DNA of 6,653 nucleotides from positions 1 to 6,653 of the forward strand of contig CAKAPY010000075.1 in NCBI GenBank assembly GCA_916719935.1, given 5' to 3'. This stretch comes from an uncultured Actinomyces sp. (GTDB taxonomy: Bacteria; Actinomycetota; Actinomycetes; Actinomycetales; Actinomycetaceae). The position numbers and the translations under genes are program-made. Below the pieces are notes generated by a model, which saw only the letters and a program-made list of their open reading frames with translations, was not told where the DNA came from and did no database searches. This document shows positions 1 to 5,692 of this stretch, piece after piece (within the stretch, counting starts at the first letter, position 1; the number at the start of each line of letters is the position of its first letter).

Positions 1-323
1 CGATTCATCCCGAGCATCGAACGCTTGAGCTTTTGCGGGAAGAAACGCGGCGCAACCTCCGCCCAATCAGAAACTCCAGACCATAGCCACTCTTTGAAGT
101 CCGAGCCGATAATGATCTCGGTACCTGTCCACCCGTGAAGGGCAAGCTCCTCCCGATAGCCGGGAGTTTCCCCGCGAGCCCCGAAGCGATTCCAAAAATC
201 AAGGCAGCGTTCCACGGCGTGCTCGGGTGATTCATTGACCGGGTACATCGCTGAATAGCGAGCGACCGACGTTGTAAGAATACCGGGATGCTTATTGGGA
301 TCTCGGCGTTTAATGAAACCCAT
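1..323 (-). CDS. Unrecognised protein, N-terminal 107 codons (3' end outside window)
   Basis: An open frame runs from ATG at 323 leftwards off the window edge with no stop, giving 107 residues that begin MGFIKRRDPNKHPG. The start is well supported: an AAAGGAG ribosome binding site lies 6 nt upstream (minus strand, around 330-336), and a plausible promoter lies further upstream. The visible part is soluble, with no signal peptide or membrane segment. It has a basic N-terminus and is rich in Trp and aromatic residues, with Trp at about 44, 65, 79, 81 and 87 and stretches such as HGWTGTE and DFKEWLWSGVSDW. I do not recognise the family and assign no function. It is divergent from the DUF456 gene. 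A different minus-strand frame over the same DNA is also open, but it lacks this ribosome binding site. Confidence 0.75.
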   Translation of the reverse strand, partial: MGFIKRRDPNKHPGILTTSVARYSAMYPVNESPEHAVERCLDFWNRFGARGETPGYREELALHGWTGTEIIIGSDFKEWLWSGVSDWAEVAPRFFPQKLKRSMLGMN

Positions 324-354
324 CGTTCACTCCTTTGCTGGGGGCACTGGGTCA

Positions 355-382
355 ATCATGCCGTGAAAGATTCTCAATTCAA
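355..382 (-). promoter_or_regulatory. Candidate promoter for the minus-strand gene at 323
   Basis: On the minus strand TTGAAT (382-377) and CATGAT (360-355) are separated by 16 bp. Each matches 4 of 6 positions of the housekeeping consensus. A start near 348 would give a leader of about 25 nt carrying the AAAGGAG ribosome binding site. Inferred from motifs only. Confidence 0.45.
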
Positions 383-388
383 AAACGC

Positions 389-394
389 TATGAT
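389..394 (+). promoter_or_regulatory. -10 element of a leaderless promoter for the DUF456 gene
   Basis: TATGAT ends exactly 6 nt before the ATG at 401, so the expected transcription start falls on the A of the start codon. There is no ribosome binding site before that ATG, which fits a leaderless mRNA, common in actinobacteria. No convincing -35 hexamer is visible. The same geometry recurs at 3824-3836. Confidence 0.55.
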
Positions 395-400
395 CCATTC

Positions 401-898
401 ATGAGTCTTACAGCAGTCTTAGTCATCGCAGCCGTCATTCTCTTTGGCGTGATCGGTGCGGTTGTCCAATTGTGGCCGTCTTCCCCCTTCGTTGGCGGCG
501 CGATTTTGGTGTGGGCATGGATGACCGGAACGCGTAGCGCGTGGATTATTTTTGCTATTTCCGCTGCCATCTTGATTCTGGGAACAATCCTGAAATACAT
601 CATCCCTGCCCGAGGAATGACTAAGGCAGGAATTCCCCAATCCACCCTGGTGTGGGGAGGAGTCGGCGGTTTTGTCGGTTGGTTTATTGGCCTGCCCCTT
701 GGGCTGATTTTGGGCATGATTGCTGCCATCTTCATTGTGGAATATTTGCGCAACCAGGACACTCAAAAGGCGTGGAAGGCCACGGTTGTTGCACTCAAGG
801 CTTTTGGTTGGACCATCGCGATTGAATTGATTGCCGCTCTGAGCGCCGCGACATTGTGGGTTGTTGGCCTGCTCCTCCAGAGTCCCGCTGCGGCCTAA
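401..898 (+). CDS. DUF456 family small integral membrane protein
   Basis: This 165-residue protein is almost entirely hydrophobic. It has the DUF456 layout: an N-terminal membrane helix (about 3-23), a Pro/Gly-containing turn (WPSSPFVGG, 25-33), a second helical region ending in KYIIPARG (65-72), a Gly-rich helical hairpin (about 84-114, GGVGGFVGWFIGLPLGLILG) and a C-terminal helix (about 134-158). Length and order fit the family, usually about 160 residues. The molecular function of DUF456 is unknown. I chose ATG 401 over an upstream in-frame start at 335: the extra 22 residues are polar and unlike the family, and a -10 element at 389-394 would place the mRNA start exactly on ATG 401. The gene appears monocistronic, with 160 bp before purA. 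Confidence 0.8.
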   Translation: MSLTAVLVIAAVILFGVIGAVVQLWPSSPFVGGAILVWAWMTGTRSAWIIFAISAAILILGTILKYIIPARGMTKAGIPQSTLVWGGVGGFVGWFIGLPLGLILGMIAAIFIVEYLRNQDTQKAWKATVVALKAFGWTIAIELIAALSAATLWVVGLLLQSPAAA

Positions 899-986
899 GC
901 AGCAACTGGGAATAGTGAGGATGCCCCGAGGGTGCTACTCAGCGGCCTCGCCCGTAAGGTCCCTCTCACCTCGCGTGATCCTCGGC

Positions 987-992
987 TAAACT
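987..992 (+). promoter_or_regulatory. Weak candidate -10 for purA in the 899-1058 gap
   Basis: TAAACT at 987-992 fits the TANNNT pattern and would give a 5' leader of about 60 nt. There is no recognisable -35 at the expected distance. The gap holds several CCTCG/CGAGG segments that could form weak hairpins, but I see no convincing terminator or riboswitch in it. Confidence 0.25.
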
Positions 993-1058
993 TGAATCCG
1001 TTGCGCCCTGCGCACGCAACAACTTCATACCCGCAATGCATTGAAAAACGGAGAAAAC

Positions 1059-2345
1059 ATGCCCGCCGTCATCGTTCTCGGCGCCCAATGGGGCGACGAA
1101 GGCAAGGGAAAAGCTACCGACCAGCTGGGACAACACACCGATTACGTCGTTAAGTTCAACGGCGGTAACAATGCGGGTCACACGGTTGTTATCGACGGTG
1201 AAAAGTATGCGCTTCACTTACTTCCCGCGGGAATTCTCTCCGAGGGCGTCACACCGATCATTGGCAATGGCGTCGTCGTCGACCTCGATGTTCTTTTCGA
1301 GGAACTTGCCGAGATCTCAGGTCGCGGCGTGGACTGTTCGCGACTGCTCATTTCAGCGAATGCACACATCATTCCCGCGTATAACCGCCTGATGGATCAG
1401 GCGAATGAGCGTGCTCGCGGCAACAATCAGATCGGCACGACAGGTCGCGGTATTGGCCCGACCTATGCCGATAAGATGAACCGCATTGGCATCCGTATTC
1501 AGGATCTCTTCCACCCCGAGACCCTTCGCGCCAAGGTTGAAGCCGCTCTGGCTCCGAAGAACACGATTTTCGAGGCCGTGGGCCTGCCCACCCTGGACCC
1601 CGTCGAAGTGACCGAGCACCTTCTGTCTTTCGCAGACCGTATCGAGCCGATGATGTGCGATGTCTCCTTGGTCGTCAATGATGCACTCGACCGCGGCGAA
1701 ACCGTTCTTTTCGAAGGCGGTCAGGCGACCATGCTCGATATCGACCACGGAACCTACCCCTTCGTTACCTCCTCCAACCCGACTGCTGGCGGTGCGCTCG
1801 CGGGTGCAGGTGTTGGCCCGACTCGCATTGATTGCGTTGTTGGCGTGGCGAAGGCCTACACGACACGCGTGGGTGAGGGGCCCTTCCCGACCGAGCTTGA
1901 TGATGAAGTTGGCGAGGATTTGCGCACCCGCGGTGGTGAGTTCGGTGTGACCACCGGCCGTCCGCGCCGTACCGGCTGGTTTGATGCCGTTGTCGTGCGC
2001 TATGCAGCACGCGTGAATGGTTTGACCGACCTGTGCCTGACCAAACTGGATGTCCTCACCGGGTACAAGGAAATTCCCGTGTGCGTGGGATATGAACTTG
2101 ACGGCATTGTCGTCGATGAAATGCCACCGGATCAGGTTGATTTCGCCCGCGCTGTTCCCGTTTACGAAATGGTCCCAGGCTGGAGTGAAGACATCACCGG
2201 ATGCCGGAGTTTCGATGAGCTTCCCGAGGCCGCGCAGGCGTACATCCTGCGTCTTGAGGAGCTCGTGGGCTGCCGAATTTCCTCCATCGGGGTTGGCCCT
2301 GGCCGCGAGGCGACCATTATCCGTTTCCCGCTGCTGGGGGAGTAA
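1059..2345 (+). CDS. purA: Adenylosuccinate synthetase
   Basis: PurA joins IMP and L-aspartate using GTP to form adenylosuccinate, the first committed step from IMP to AMP, in the cytoplasm (EC 6.3.4.4). The 428-residue length is typical of the family. The N-terminal loop GAQWGDEGKGK (8-18) carries the catalytic Asp13, and NNAGHT carries the catalytic His41. IGTTGRGIGP (125-134) is the IMP-binding signature, TTGRPRRTGWFD (298-309) is the flexible aspartate/IMP loop, TKLD (328-331) is the guanine-recognition motif and GPGREATI (413-420) is the conserved C-terminal stretch. No key residue is missing. I chose ATG 1059 because GGAG (1050-1053) lies 5 nt upstream and the protein then begins MPAVIVLG as in homologues. 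A TTG at 1041 is in frame but would add six residues and place that GGAG inside the coding region. A strong hairpin follows the stop. Confidence 0.98.
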   Translation: MPAVIVLGAQWGDEGKGKATDQLGQHTDYVVKFNGGNNAGHTVVIDGEKYALHLLPAGILSEGVTPIIGNGVVVDLDVLFEELAEISGRGVDCSRLLISANAHIIPAYNRLMDQANERARGNNQIGTTGRGIGPTYADKMNRIGIRIQDLFHPETLRAKVEAALAPKNTIFEAVGLPTLDPVEVTEHLLSFADRIEPMMCDVSLVVNDALDRGETVLFEGGQATMLDIDHGTYPFVTSSNPTAGGALAGAGVGPTRIDCVVGVAKAYTTRVGEGPFPTELDDEVGEDLRTRGGEFGVTTGRPRRTGWFDAVVVRYAARVNGLTDLCLTKLDVLTGYKEIPVCVGYELDGIVVDEMPPDQVDFARAVPVYEMVPGWSEDITGCRSFDELPEAAQAYILRLEELVGCRISSIGVGPGREATIIRFPLLGE

Positions 2346-2378
2346 CCCTCTGCTGAGCGGTTGATTTTTCGAGGCCGG

Positions 2379-2408
2379 CGCCGCGCTCCCACAGTGTGGG
2401 GTGCGGCG
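2379..2408 (+). terminator. Hairpin terminator of purA
   Basis: A 13-bp stem starts 33 nt after the purA stop, with loop AGT (2393-2395) and a single bulged T at 2387. The pairs are 2379-2386 with 2401-2408 and 2388-2392 with 2396-2400. One pair (G2385-T2402) is a G-U wobble if read as plus-strand RNA but a C-A mismatch on the minus strand, which favours plus-strand use. The tail is only modestly T-rich (TT, then TTTT at 2417-2420), as is common for actinobacterial terminators. Confidence 0.65.
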
Positions 2409-2427
2409 TTGGTGCATTTTGGGCAAT

Positions 2428-2522
2428 AAAAAAGCGCGCACCGAGCCGAAAGCGCCTGTCGGCGCGAAGGCCGCTCGTAGCGGCAGAGGTTGGAGCCCGG
2501 GGCTTAACAACTCGGTACGCAC
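2428..2522 (-). ncRNA. Candidate structured small RNA, clover-leaf fold with its own terminator
   Basis: Read on the minus strand, GTGCGTACCGAG (2522-2511) pairs along all 12 positions with CTCGGTGCGCGC (2445-2434). Six Ts (2433-2428) follow the stem immediately. Three hairpins lie inside: P2 (TTG 2510-2508 with CAA 2492-2490, then AGCC 2504-2501 with GGCT 2497-2494), P3 (GCCGCT 2484-2479 with AGCGGC 2475-2470, perfect 6 bp, 3-nt loop) and P4 (GCGCC 2465-2461 with GGCGC 2456-2452, tetraloop GACA). Two closing-stem pairs are G-U wobbles on the minus strand but would be C-A mismatches on the plus strand, so the fold assigns the strand. A TATGCT -10-like element ends 6 nt upstream of 2522. No gene lies downstream on this strand that it could control in cis, so a stand-alone RNA of about 95 nt is the simplest reading. 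It lacks the SRP RNA GGAAG core and tRNA or tmRNA features, and I recognise no known riboswitch core. Function unknown. Confidence 0.55.
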
Positions 2523-2527
2523 CACCG

Positions 2528-2559
2528 AGCATAGAACACAGCACTGGTCGACGCATTCC
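2528..2559 (-). promoter_or_regulatory. Candidate promoter for the minus-strand small RNA
   Basis: TATGCT (2533-2528, minus strand) is a good TANNNT -10 element. It would start transcription at about 2522-2521, the first base of the closing stem. There is no housekeeping -35 at 16-19 bp. An alternative reading is GGAAT (2559-2555), 17 bp, then GTT (2537-2535), which resembles the SigH/SigR-type stress promoter pattern of actinobacteria with a spacer about 1 bp shorter than the usual one. Which, if either, is used cannot be decided from sequence. Confidence 0.35.
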
Positions 2560-2603
2560 GTGCCGCTGAGGCCTCGATAGCAGCCATGTGGGACCATAGA
2601 GGA

Positions 2604-3758
2604 ATGGAGCATCTTGAGCCTTCCCCTGCAAAACTGCCCTCGCGCCGCGAGCGCCAACGGCAACGCGCTGCAGCACAAGCGCAGGAAAGCGCTCAAAGTA
2701 CGGGTGAAAAGCAGCTATCTGCAGGTCGCCACTCACATGAGCAAGATGCGTCTCATCGGAGGGCAGCACATGAAGCTAAGGAATATGACCCCGCGCGTGA
2801 GCATGTGAGTACTCACACGGGGATTATTCGCATCCGACATGGAGTTCGACACGCTCCAGACACCACGCGCGTGCCCTATGCGATGAGTGAGAGTGAATCA
2901 ATTAACCCCGCTCTACGTCGAGGGCTTCATACCTCCGCACTCACTGTTGCAGCTCTTTCGCTGGCAACTTTTATCCTGTGGTTCACTCCGTGGGAATCAT
3001 GGGCCTGCTCGTTAGTCGTCGCGCTGGCTTCGTGCTTGCTTGCCGCAGGCTGGCCCTCTCTGACGAATACGAAGGTCACGGTTCCGGCCCAAGTTACCGT
3101 TGGCCTCGCCGGCTGCATTGCAGCCTTGGTTGTGACGATCAGCGCTGACTTGATGGCGGCCACTGCGGTCATGGGCTTGGGGACGGTTGCGGTTGTCGCG
3201 GTGGAAGTCTTCACCGCCTCGACGCCGCGCGATTACTCTTCCAGCGGTCACGGTTCTTGGGCGACACGCTCAACAACGGCCTCGTTAATGAGCTCGCTTA
3301 CTGCGCTGCTTGTCGTGGTTTCGGGATCCTCGTGGGTGACGCTTGCATCTTCGCAGGGCTGGAGGATTGCGGTTCCCATCGCCTGTGTCATTGTTTCGTG
3401 TACCGTGTGGGGCGACCAGATTGGAGCGGGTTTCCGTTCGCAATCCCTAGGCGCTTTGGGTGCGGCGCTGCTTTCTGGAGTGATCGCCTCGGTAGCGGTG
3501 TGGAAACTGGGTCAAAGCGCGGATCTCAGTCCGATCGTTCTACCCGGGCTTGCGGCCTATTCGGGACTGACAACCGCTGTTGCAATTCTGGGTATTTTCA
3601 CGGGGATTGCTGTCGCCTTGGTCGTGATTGTTCTGGATGGTTTGATGGGCGATACCGAGTGGGCACGGCCGACAATTGGTGCGATTGCACGGGGGAGCGC
3701 GAAGTTCCTCATGGCCTCGCTACCGGTGTACATCATGTTCCGAATTGGTGGAATTTAA
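2604..3758 (+). CDS. Polytopic membrane protein of unknown function with charged N-terminal tail
   Basis: This 384-residue protein is not recognised as a named family. Residues 1 to about 105 are hydrophilic and low in complexity: a basic PSRRERQRQR stretch (12-21), Ala/Gln/Glu-rich sequence, and His/Arg-rich sequence to about 90. This part is probably cytoplasmic. About eight to ten membrane helices follow, at roughly 110-127, 132-150, 160-180, 183-204, 226-248, 254-270, 281-300, 312-348 (probably two) and 366-380. The frame is open throughout and hydrophobic as expected; the overlapping frame at 3257-3826 is a shadow. The start is uncertain: ATG 2604 gives the usual MEHLEPSPAK-type start, ATG 2586 is six codons earlier, and ATG 2883 would remove most of the tail. 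None has a well-placed ribosome binding site; AGAGGA touches ATG 2604. No transporter or enzyme motif is visible, so I assign no function. Confidence 0.75.
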   Translation: MEHLEPSPAKLPSRRERQRQRAAAQAQESAQSTGEKQLSAGRHSHEQDASHRRAAHEAKEYDPAREHVSTHTGIIRIRHGVRHAPDTTRVPYAMSESESINPALRRGLHTSALTVAALSLATFILWFTPWESWACSLVVALASCLLAAGWPSLTNTKVTVPAQVTVGLAGCIAALVVTISADLMAATAVMGLGTVAVVAVEVFTASTPRDYSSSGHGSWATRSTTASLMSSLTALLVVVSGSSWVTLASSQGWRIAVPIACVIVSCTVWGDQIGAGFRSQSLGALGAALLSGVIASVAVWKLGQSADLSPIVLPGLAAYSGLTTAVAILGIFTGIAVALVVIVLDGLMGDTEWARPTIGAIARGSAKFLMASLPVYIMFRIGGI

Positions 3759-3799
3759 TCGATAAGGCAAGACGGTTCCTCCGCTGTCGGCAAATTCAG

Positions 3800-3829
3800 T
3801 TCGCAGATGGGGGTGTAGCCGCTTAGGCT
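3800..3829 (+). promoter_or_regulatory. Leaderless-type promoter for the FABP/nitrobindin-like gene
   Basis: TTCGCA (3800-3805, 4 of 6 matches to the -35 consensus), 18 bp, then TAGGCT (3824-3829), a common actinobacterial -10. The -10 ends exactly 6 nt before ATG 3836, so the mRNA would start on the start codon. GGAG at 3830-3833 is too close to that ATG (2 nt) to act as a normal ribosome binding site. Confidence 0.6.
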
Positions 3830-3835
3830 GGAGTC

Positions 3836-4441
3836 ATGTTCTCCATTCCAGAAAACCTGCCCCTAGAAATCGCTCCTTTGGCTTGGATGCTTGGCCCGTG
3901 GAAGGGCTGGGGAATGCTCAGCACCGACGAAGGTGATGACCAGCCGATTTATGAAGAGGCAGAAGGCACGATCTGCGGAAAGCAGATGAAGCTCGTCACG
4001 CGCATCTACTCTGCAACTGCCCGCGAAAGTATCGATCCGATTTGGGATGCGGCTCGCGGTATTGCGGTGCTGGAAGTCGGTGAACTCATGCGTGAGGAAA
4101 CTTTGTACGTCTCATTGCTTCCCGGTTCCGGCGTGCTGCCCGAACCCGGTCACTATGAAACCCGTGAAATGGTCGCGCAGGGTGCTCAAAGTGATGGTTA
4201 CAGCGCTCGTTGGGTTGGTCGTTCAATGGGACCGCGCATTCAGATGGAGACTGATCTGCTGATTCGTGATCCAGAGGCCGCGGATTTTGAACGTTTTTCG
4301 CGTATGTATGGCTTGGTTGCGGGCGAAATGCTCTGGGCGAATGAGCGCCAGGGAGATGACCATGAAAGTCATGTTGAGCTTTCTGGACGACTCATGCGCG
4401 TCGATGAGATCGAGGAAACTGAGCAGAAGGATGACGAGTAA
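3836..4441 (+). CDS. FABP/nitrobindin-like beta-barrel protein (DUF1794 type)
   Basis: This soluble 201-residue protein resembles the actinobacterial FABP-family or nitrobindin-like proteins (THAP4-type heme-binding barrel). Visible support: the N-terminal LAWMLGPWKGWG (15-26) corresponds to the first half of the nitrobindin GxWxGxGxGxYP motif, followed by alternating beta-strand-like segments. Near the C-terminus, SHVELSGRLMRVD (178-190) places His179 where the family has its proximal heme ligand. The second half of the N-terminal motif (GxYP) is replaced by MLSTDEG, and the last ten residues are an acidic tail (EIEETEQKDD). Family members bind ferric heme and some isomerise peroxynitrite; whether this one binds heme is inference. 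The stop codon TAA is directly followed by the GTG start of ygfZ, so the two are probably co-transcribed and translationally coupled from the leaderless-type promoter just upstream. Confidence 0.8.
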   Translation: MFSIPENLPLEIAPLAWMLGPWKGWGMLSTDEGDDQPIYEEAEGTICGKQMKLVTRIYSATARESIDPIWDAARGIAVLEVGELMREETLYVSLLPGSGVLPEPGHYETREMVAQGAQSDGYSARWVGRSMGPRIQMETDLLIRDPEAADFERFSRMYGLVAGEMLWANERQGDDHESHVELSGRLMRVDEIEETEQKDDE

Positions 4442-5617
4442 GTGACGCAGAGCGAAACGCAGTGGAAGTCTCCACTGGCGACGCTTCCAGGCGCGGTCGC
4501 CCTTGAAGACGTAGAAGGCGATGTCACTTTTGGCGTAACTGCTCACTATGGTGATCCCTCTGGGGAACAGTGGGCCCTAGAGGCAGGTCGAGCAATTACC
4601 GACCGCTCTGACCTCGCCGTTGTTGAAGTATCAGGTCCCGATCGACTGACCTGGCTGACCTCAATATCTAGCCAGGTTTTGACGGGAATGACTCCCGGAG
4701 AATCACGCGAACTGCTGATTATGAACCCCCAGGGGCATATCGAGCACGCATGCGGTGCCATCGATGATGGGGAAATTCTCTACCTCATAACCGAGGCCTC
4801 TGACGCCCAGGCGCTTGCTGATTGGCTCAACTCCATGCGTTTTGCGCTTCGTGTCGAAATAACGATTTCGCAGCGCTGGTGGTTGATTGGAAGCATGGGG
4901 GACAGTGGGGTATCCCAGTGCGATCAGGTTGCGCTGACATGGAACGATCCTTGGCCGGGAGTCGTCGATGGGGGAGCGGCGTATTACCAGGGGAAACACC
5001 CGGGTGAATCTCTTGCCTTCCACATCCACCTTGTTCCACGAGAACAGGCCAACGAATTCTCGCGTGTGTGGAGTGAAGGTGCGCCGAAGCGTCGGGCTGC
5101 GGGAATTGCAGCATGGGAAGCAACGCGGATTGCAGCGTGGCGCCCACGTCTGGGCCATGAGACTGACGCGCGCTCGATGCCGGCTGAACTGGACTGGTTG
5201 CGTACTGCGGTCCACACGAATAAGGGATGTTACCGAGGACAAGAAGCTGTTGCTCGGATCTTGAACCTGGGGCGTCCTGCAAGGCGCTTGGTCTTCCTGC
5301 AATTGGATGGTTCCAGGGGAGATCTTCCAAATTCGGGACAATTCATCGAAGTAGGTGGACGCCGCGTGGGCGTGGTGACATCGGTTGCTCGTCATGCCGA
5401 TATGGGGCCGATTGCTCTTGCTGTGGTTTCACGTGCGCTTTCACCCGATGTCGTTCTGGACTTGGATGGAATTGCAGCAGCGCAAGAACTTATTGTCCCG
5501 ATCGATGGGAAGTCCTCGGTGTCGCCGAAGGAACGACCGGGCGCTGGATTGCACAATCCAGATCTGCGCAGGCCCGATGTCCCCGCACTCGGTGGCAAAT
5601 CAATCGGCGGCCGGTAA
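4442..5617 (+). CDS. ygfZ: Folate-binding protein YgfZ (GcvT-like)
   Basis: The YgfZ family is a GcvT-like, tetrahydrofolate-binding group that helps make or repair some iron-sulfur proteins, such as the tRNA methylthiolase MiaB in E. coli. The 391-residue product has the N-terminal GcvT-like region (VVEVSGPDRLTWL and NPQGHIEHA, about 60-103), the actinobacterial RIAAWRPRLGHETDARS segment (229-245) and the diagnostic KGCYRGQE motif (261-268) with the conserved Cys263. The LGRPARRLVFLQLDG stretch (276-290) leads into the C-terminal barrel. About 35 polar residues after 355 form an extra tail. The start is GTG at 4442, adjoining the upstream TAA with zero spacing. A weak AAGGA (4427-4431) sits 10 nt upstream inside the preceding gene, which suggests translational coupling. 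dtd follows 75 bp later. Confidence 0.95.
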   Translation: MTQSETQWKSPLATLPGAVALEDVEGDVTFGVTAHYGDPSGEQWALEAGRAITDRSDLAVVEVSGPDRLTWLTSISSQVLTGMTPGESRELLIMNPQGHIEHACGAIDDGEILYLITEASDAQALADWLNSMRFALRVEITISQRWWLIGSMGDSGVSQCDQVALTWNDPWPGVVDGGAAYYQGKHPGESLAFHIHLVPREQANEFSRVWSEGAPKRRAAGIAAWEATRIAAWRPRLGHETDARSMPAELDWLRTAVHTNKGCYRGQEAVARILNLGRPARRLVFLQLDGSRGDLPNSGQFIEVGGRRVGVVTSVARHADMGPIALAVVSRALSPDVVLDLDGIAAAQELIVPIDGKSSVSPKERPGAGLHNPDLRRPDVPALGGKSIGGR

Positions 5618-5657
5618 CAGACTGATCAGCGGAATAGTCTGCGGACAGAACATGTTC
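5618..5657 (+). promoter_or_regulatory. Inverted repeat, -10-like box and palindrome between ygfZ and dtd
   Basis: CAGACT (5618-5623) and AGTCTG (5636-5641) form a 6-bp inverted repeat with a 12-nt spacer, starting on the first base after the ygfZ stop. TAGTCT (5635-5640) inside it is a good -10 sequence and would start transcription near 5647. GAACATGTTC (5648-5657), a perfect 10-bp palindrome, lies exactly there. It could be a promoter plus operator for dtd, or a weak terminator stem. No -35 is visible. Confidence 0.35.
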
Positions 5658-5692
5658 GTGGACACAACACTTAAGAGCCAAGGAGCACGCTC

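Noticed and set aside
932..1153. Small plus-strand frame across the purA start
   Set aside because: No ribosome binding site, runs into purA out of frame, Arg-rich shadow composition.
2494..2508. Resemblance of AGCCCGGGGCTTAAC to a helix of 16S rRNA
   Set aside because: Short, self-complementary segment with no flanking rRNA similarity. It is explained by the P2 hairpin of the small RNA candidate.
2428..2522. SRP RNA, 6C RNA, tRNA or a known riboswitch
   Set aside because: No SRP GGAAG...AGCAG core, no runs of six Cs in loops, no acceptor/anticodon/T-loop pattern, and no conserved riboswitch core that I recognise. There is no downstream gene on the minus strand.
1353..2696. Long minus-strand open frame (447 codons) opposite purA
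   Set aside because: It mirrors purA codon structure, has no family resemblance, no ribosome binding site, and crosses both the terminator and the small RNA region. PurA on the plus strand is certain.
3257..3826. Plus-strand frame of 189 codons within the membrane protein gene
   Set aside because: Overlapping frame of a clearly membrane-type coding sequence; its Cys/Gly/Arg-rich translation looks like frame-shifted hydrophobic codons.
4703..5395. Minus-strand open frame of 230 codons opposite ygfZ
   Set aside because: Shadow of the well-supported ygfZ coding sequence; composition is Arg/Pro/Ser-rich with no recognisable domain.
5648..5657. LexA (SOS) box
   Set aside because: The half-sites GAAC and GTTC are separated by 2 nt, whereas the actinobacterial SOS box needs 4.
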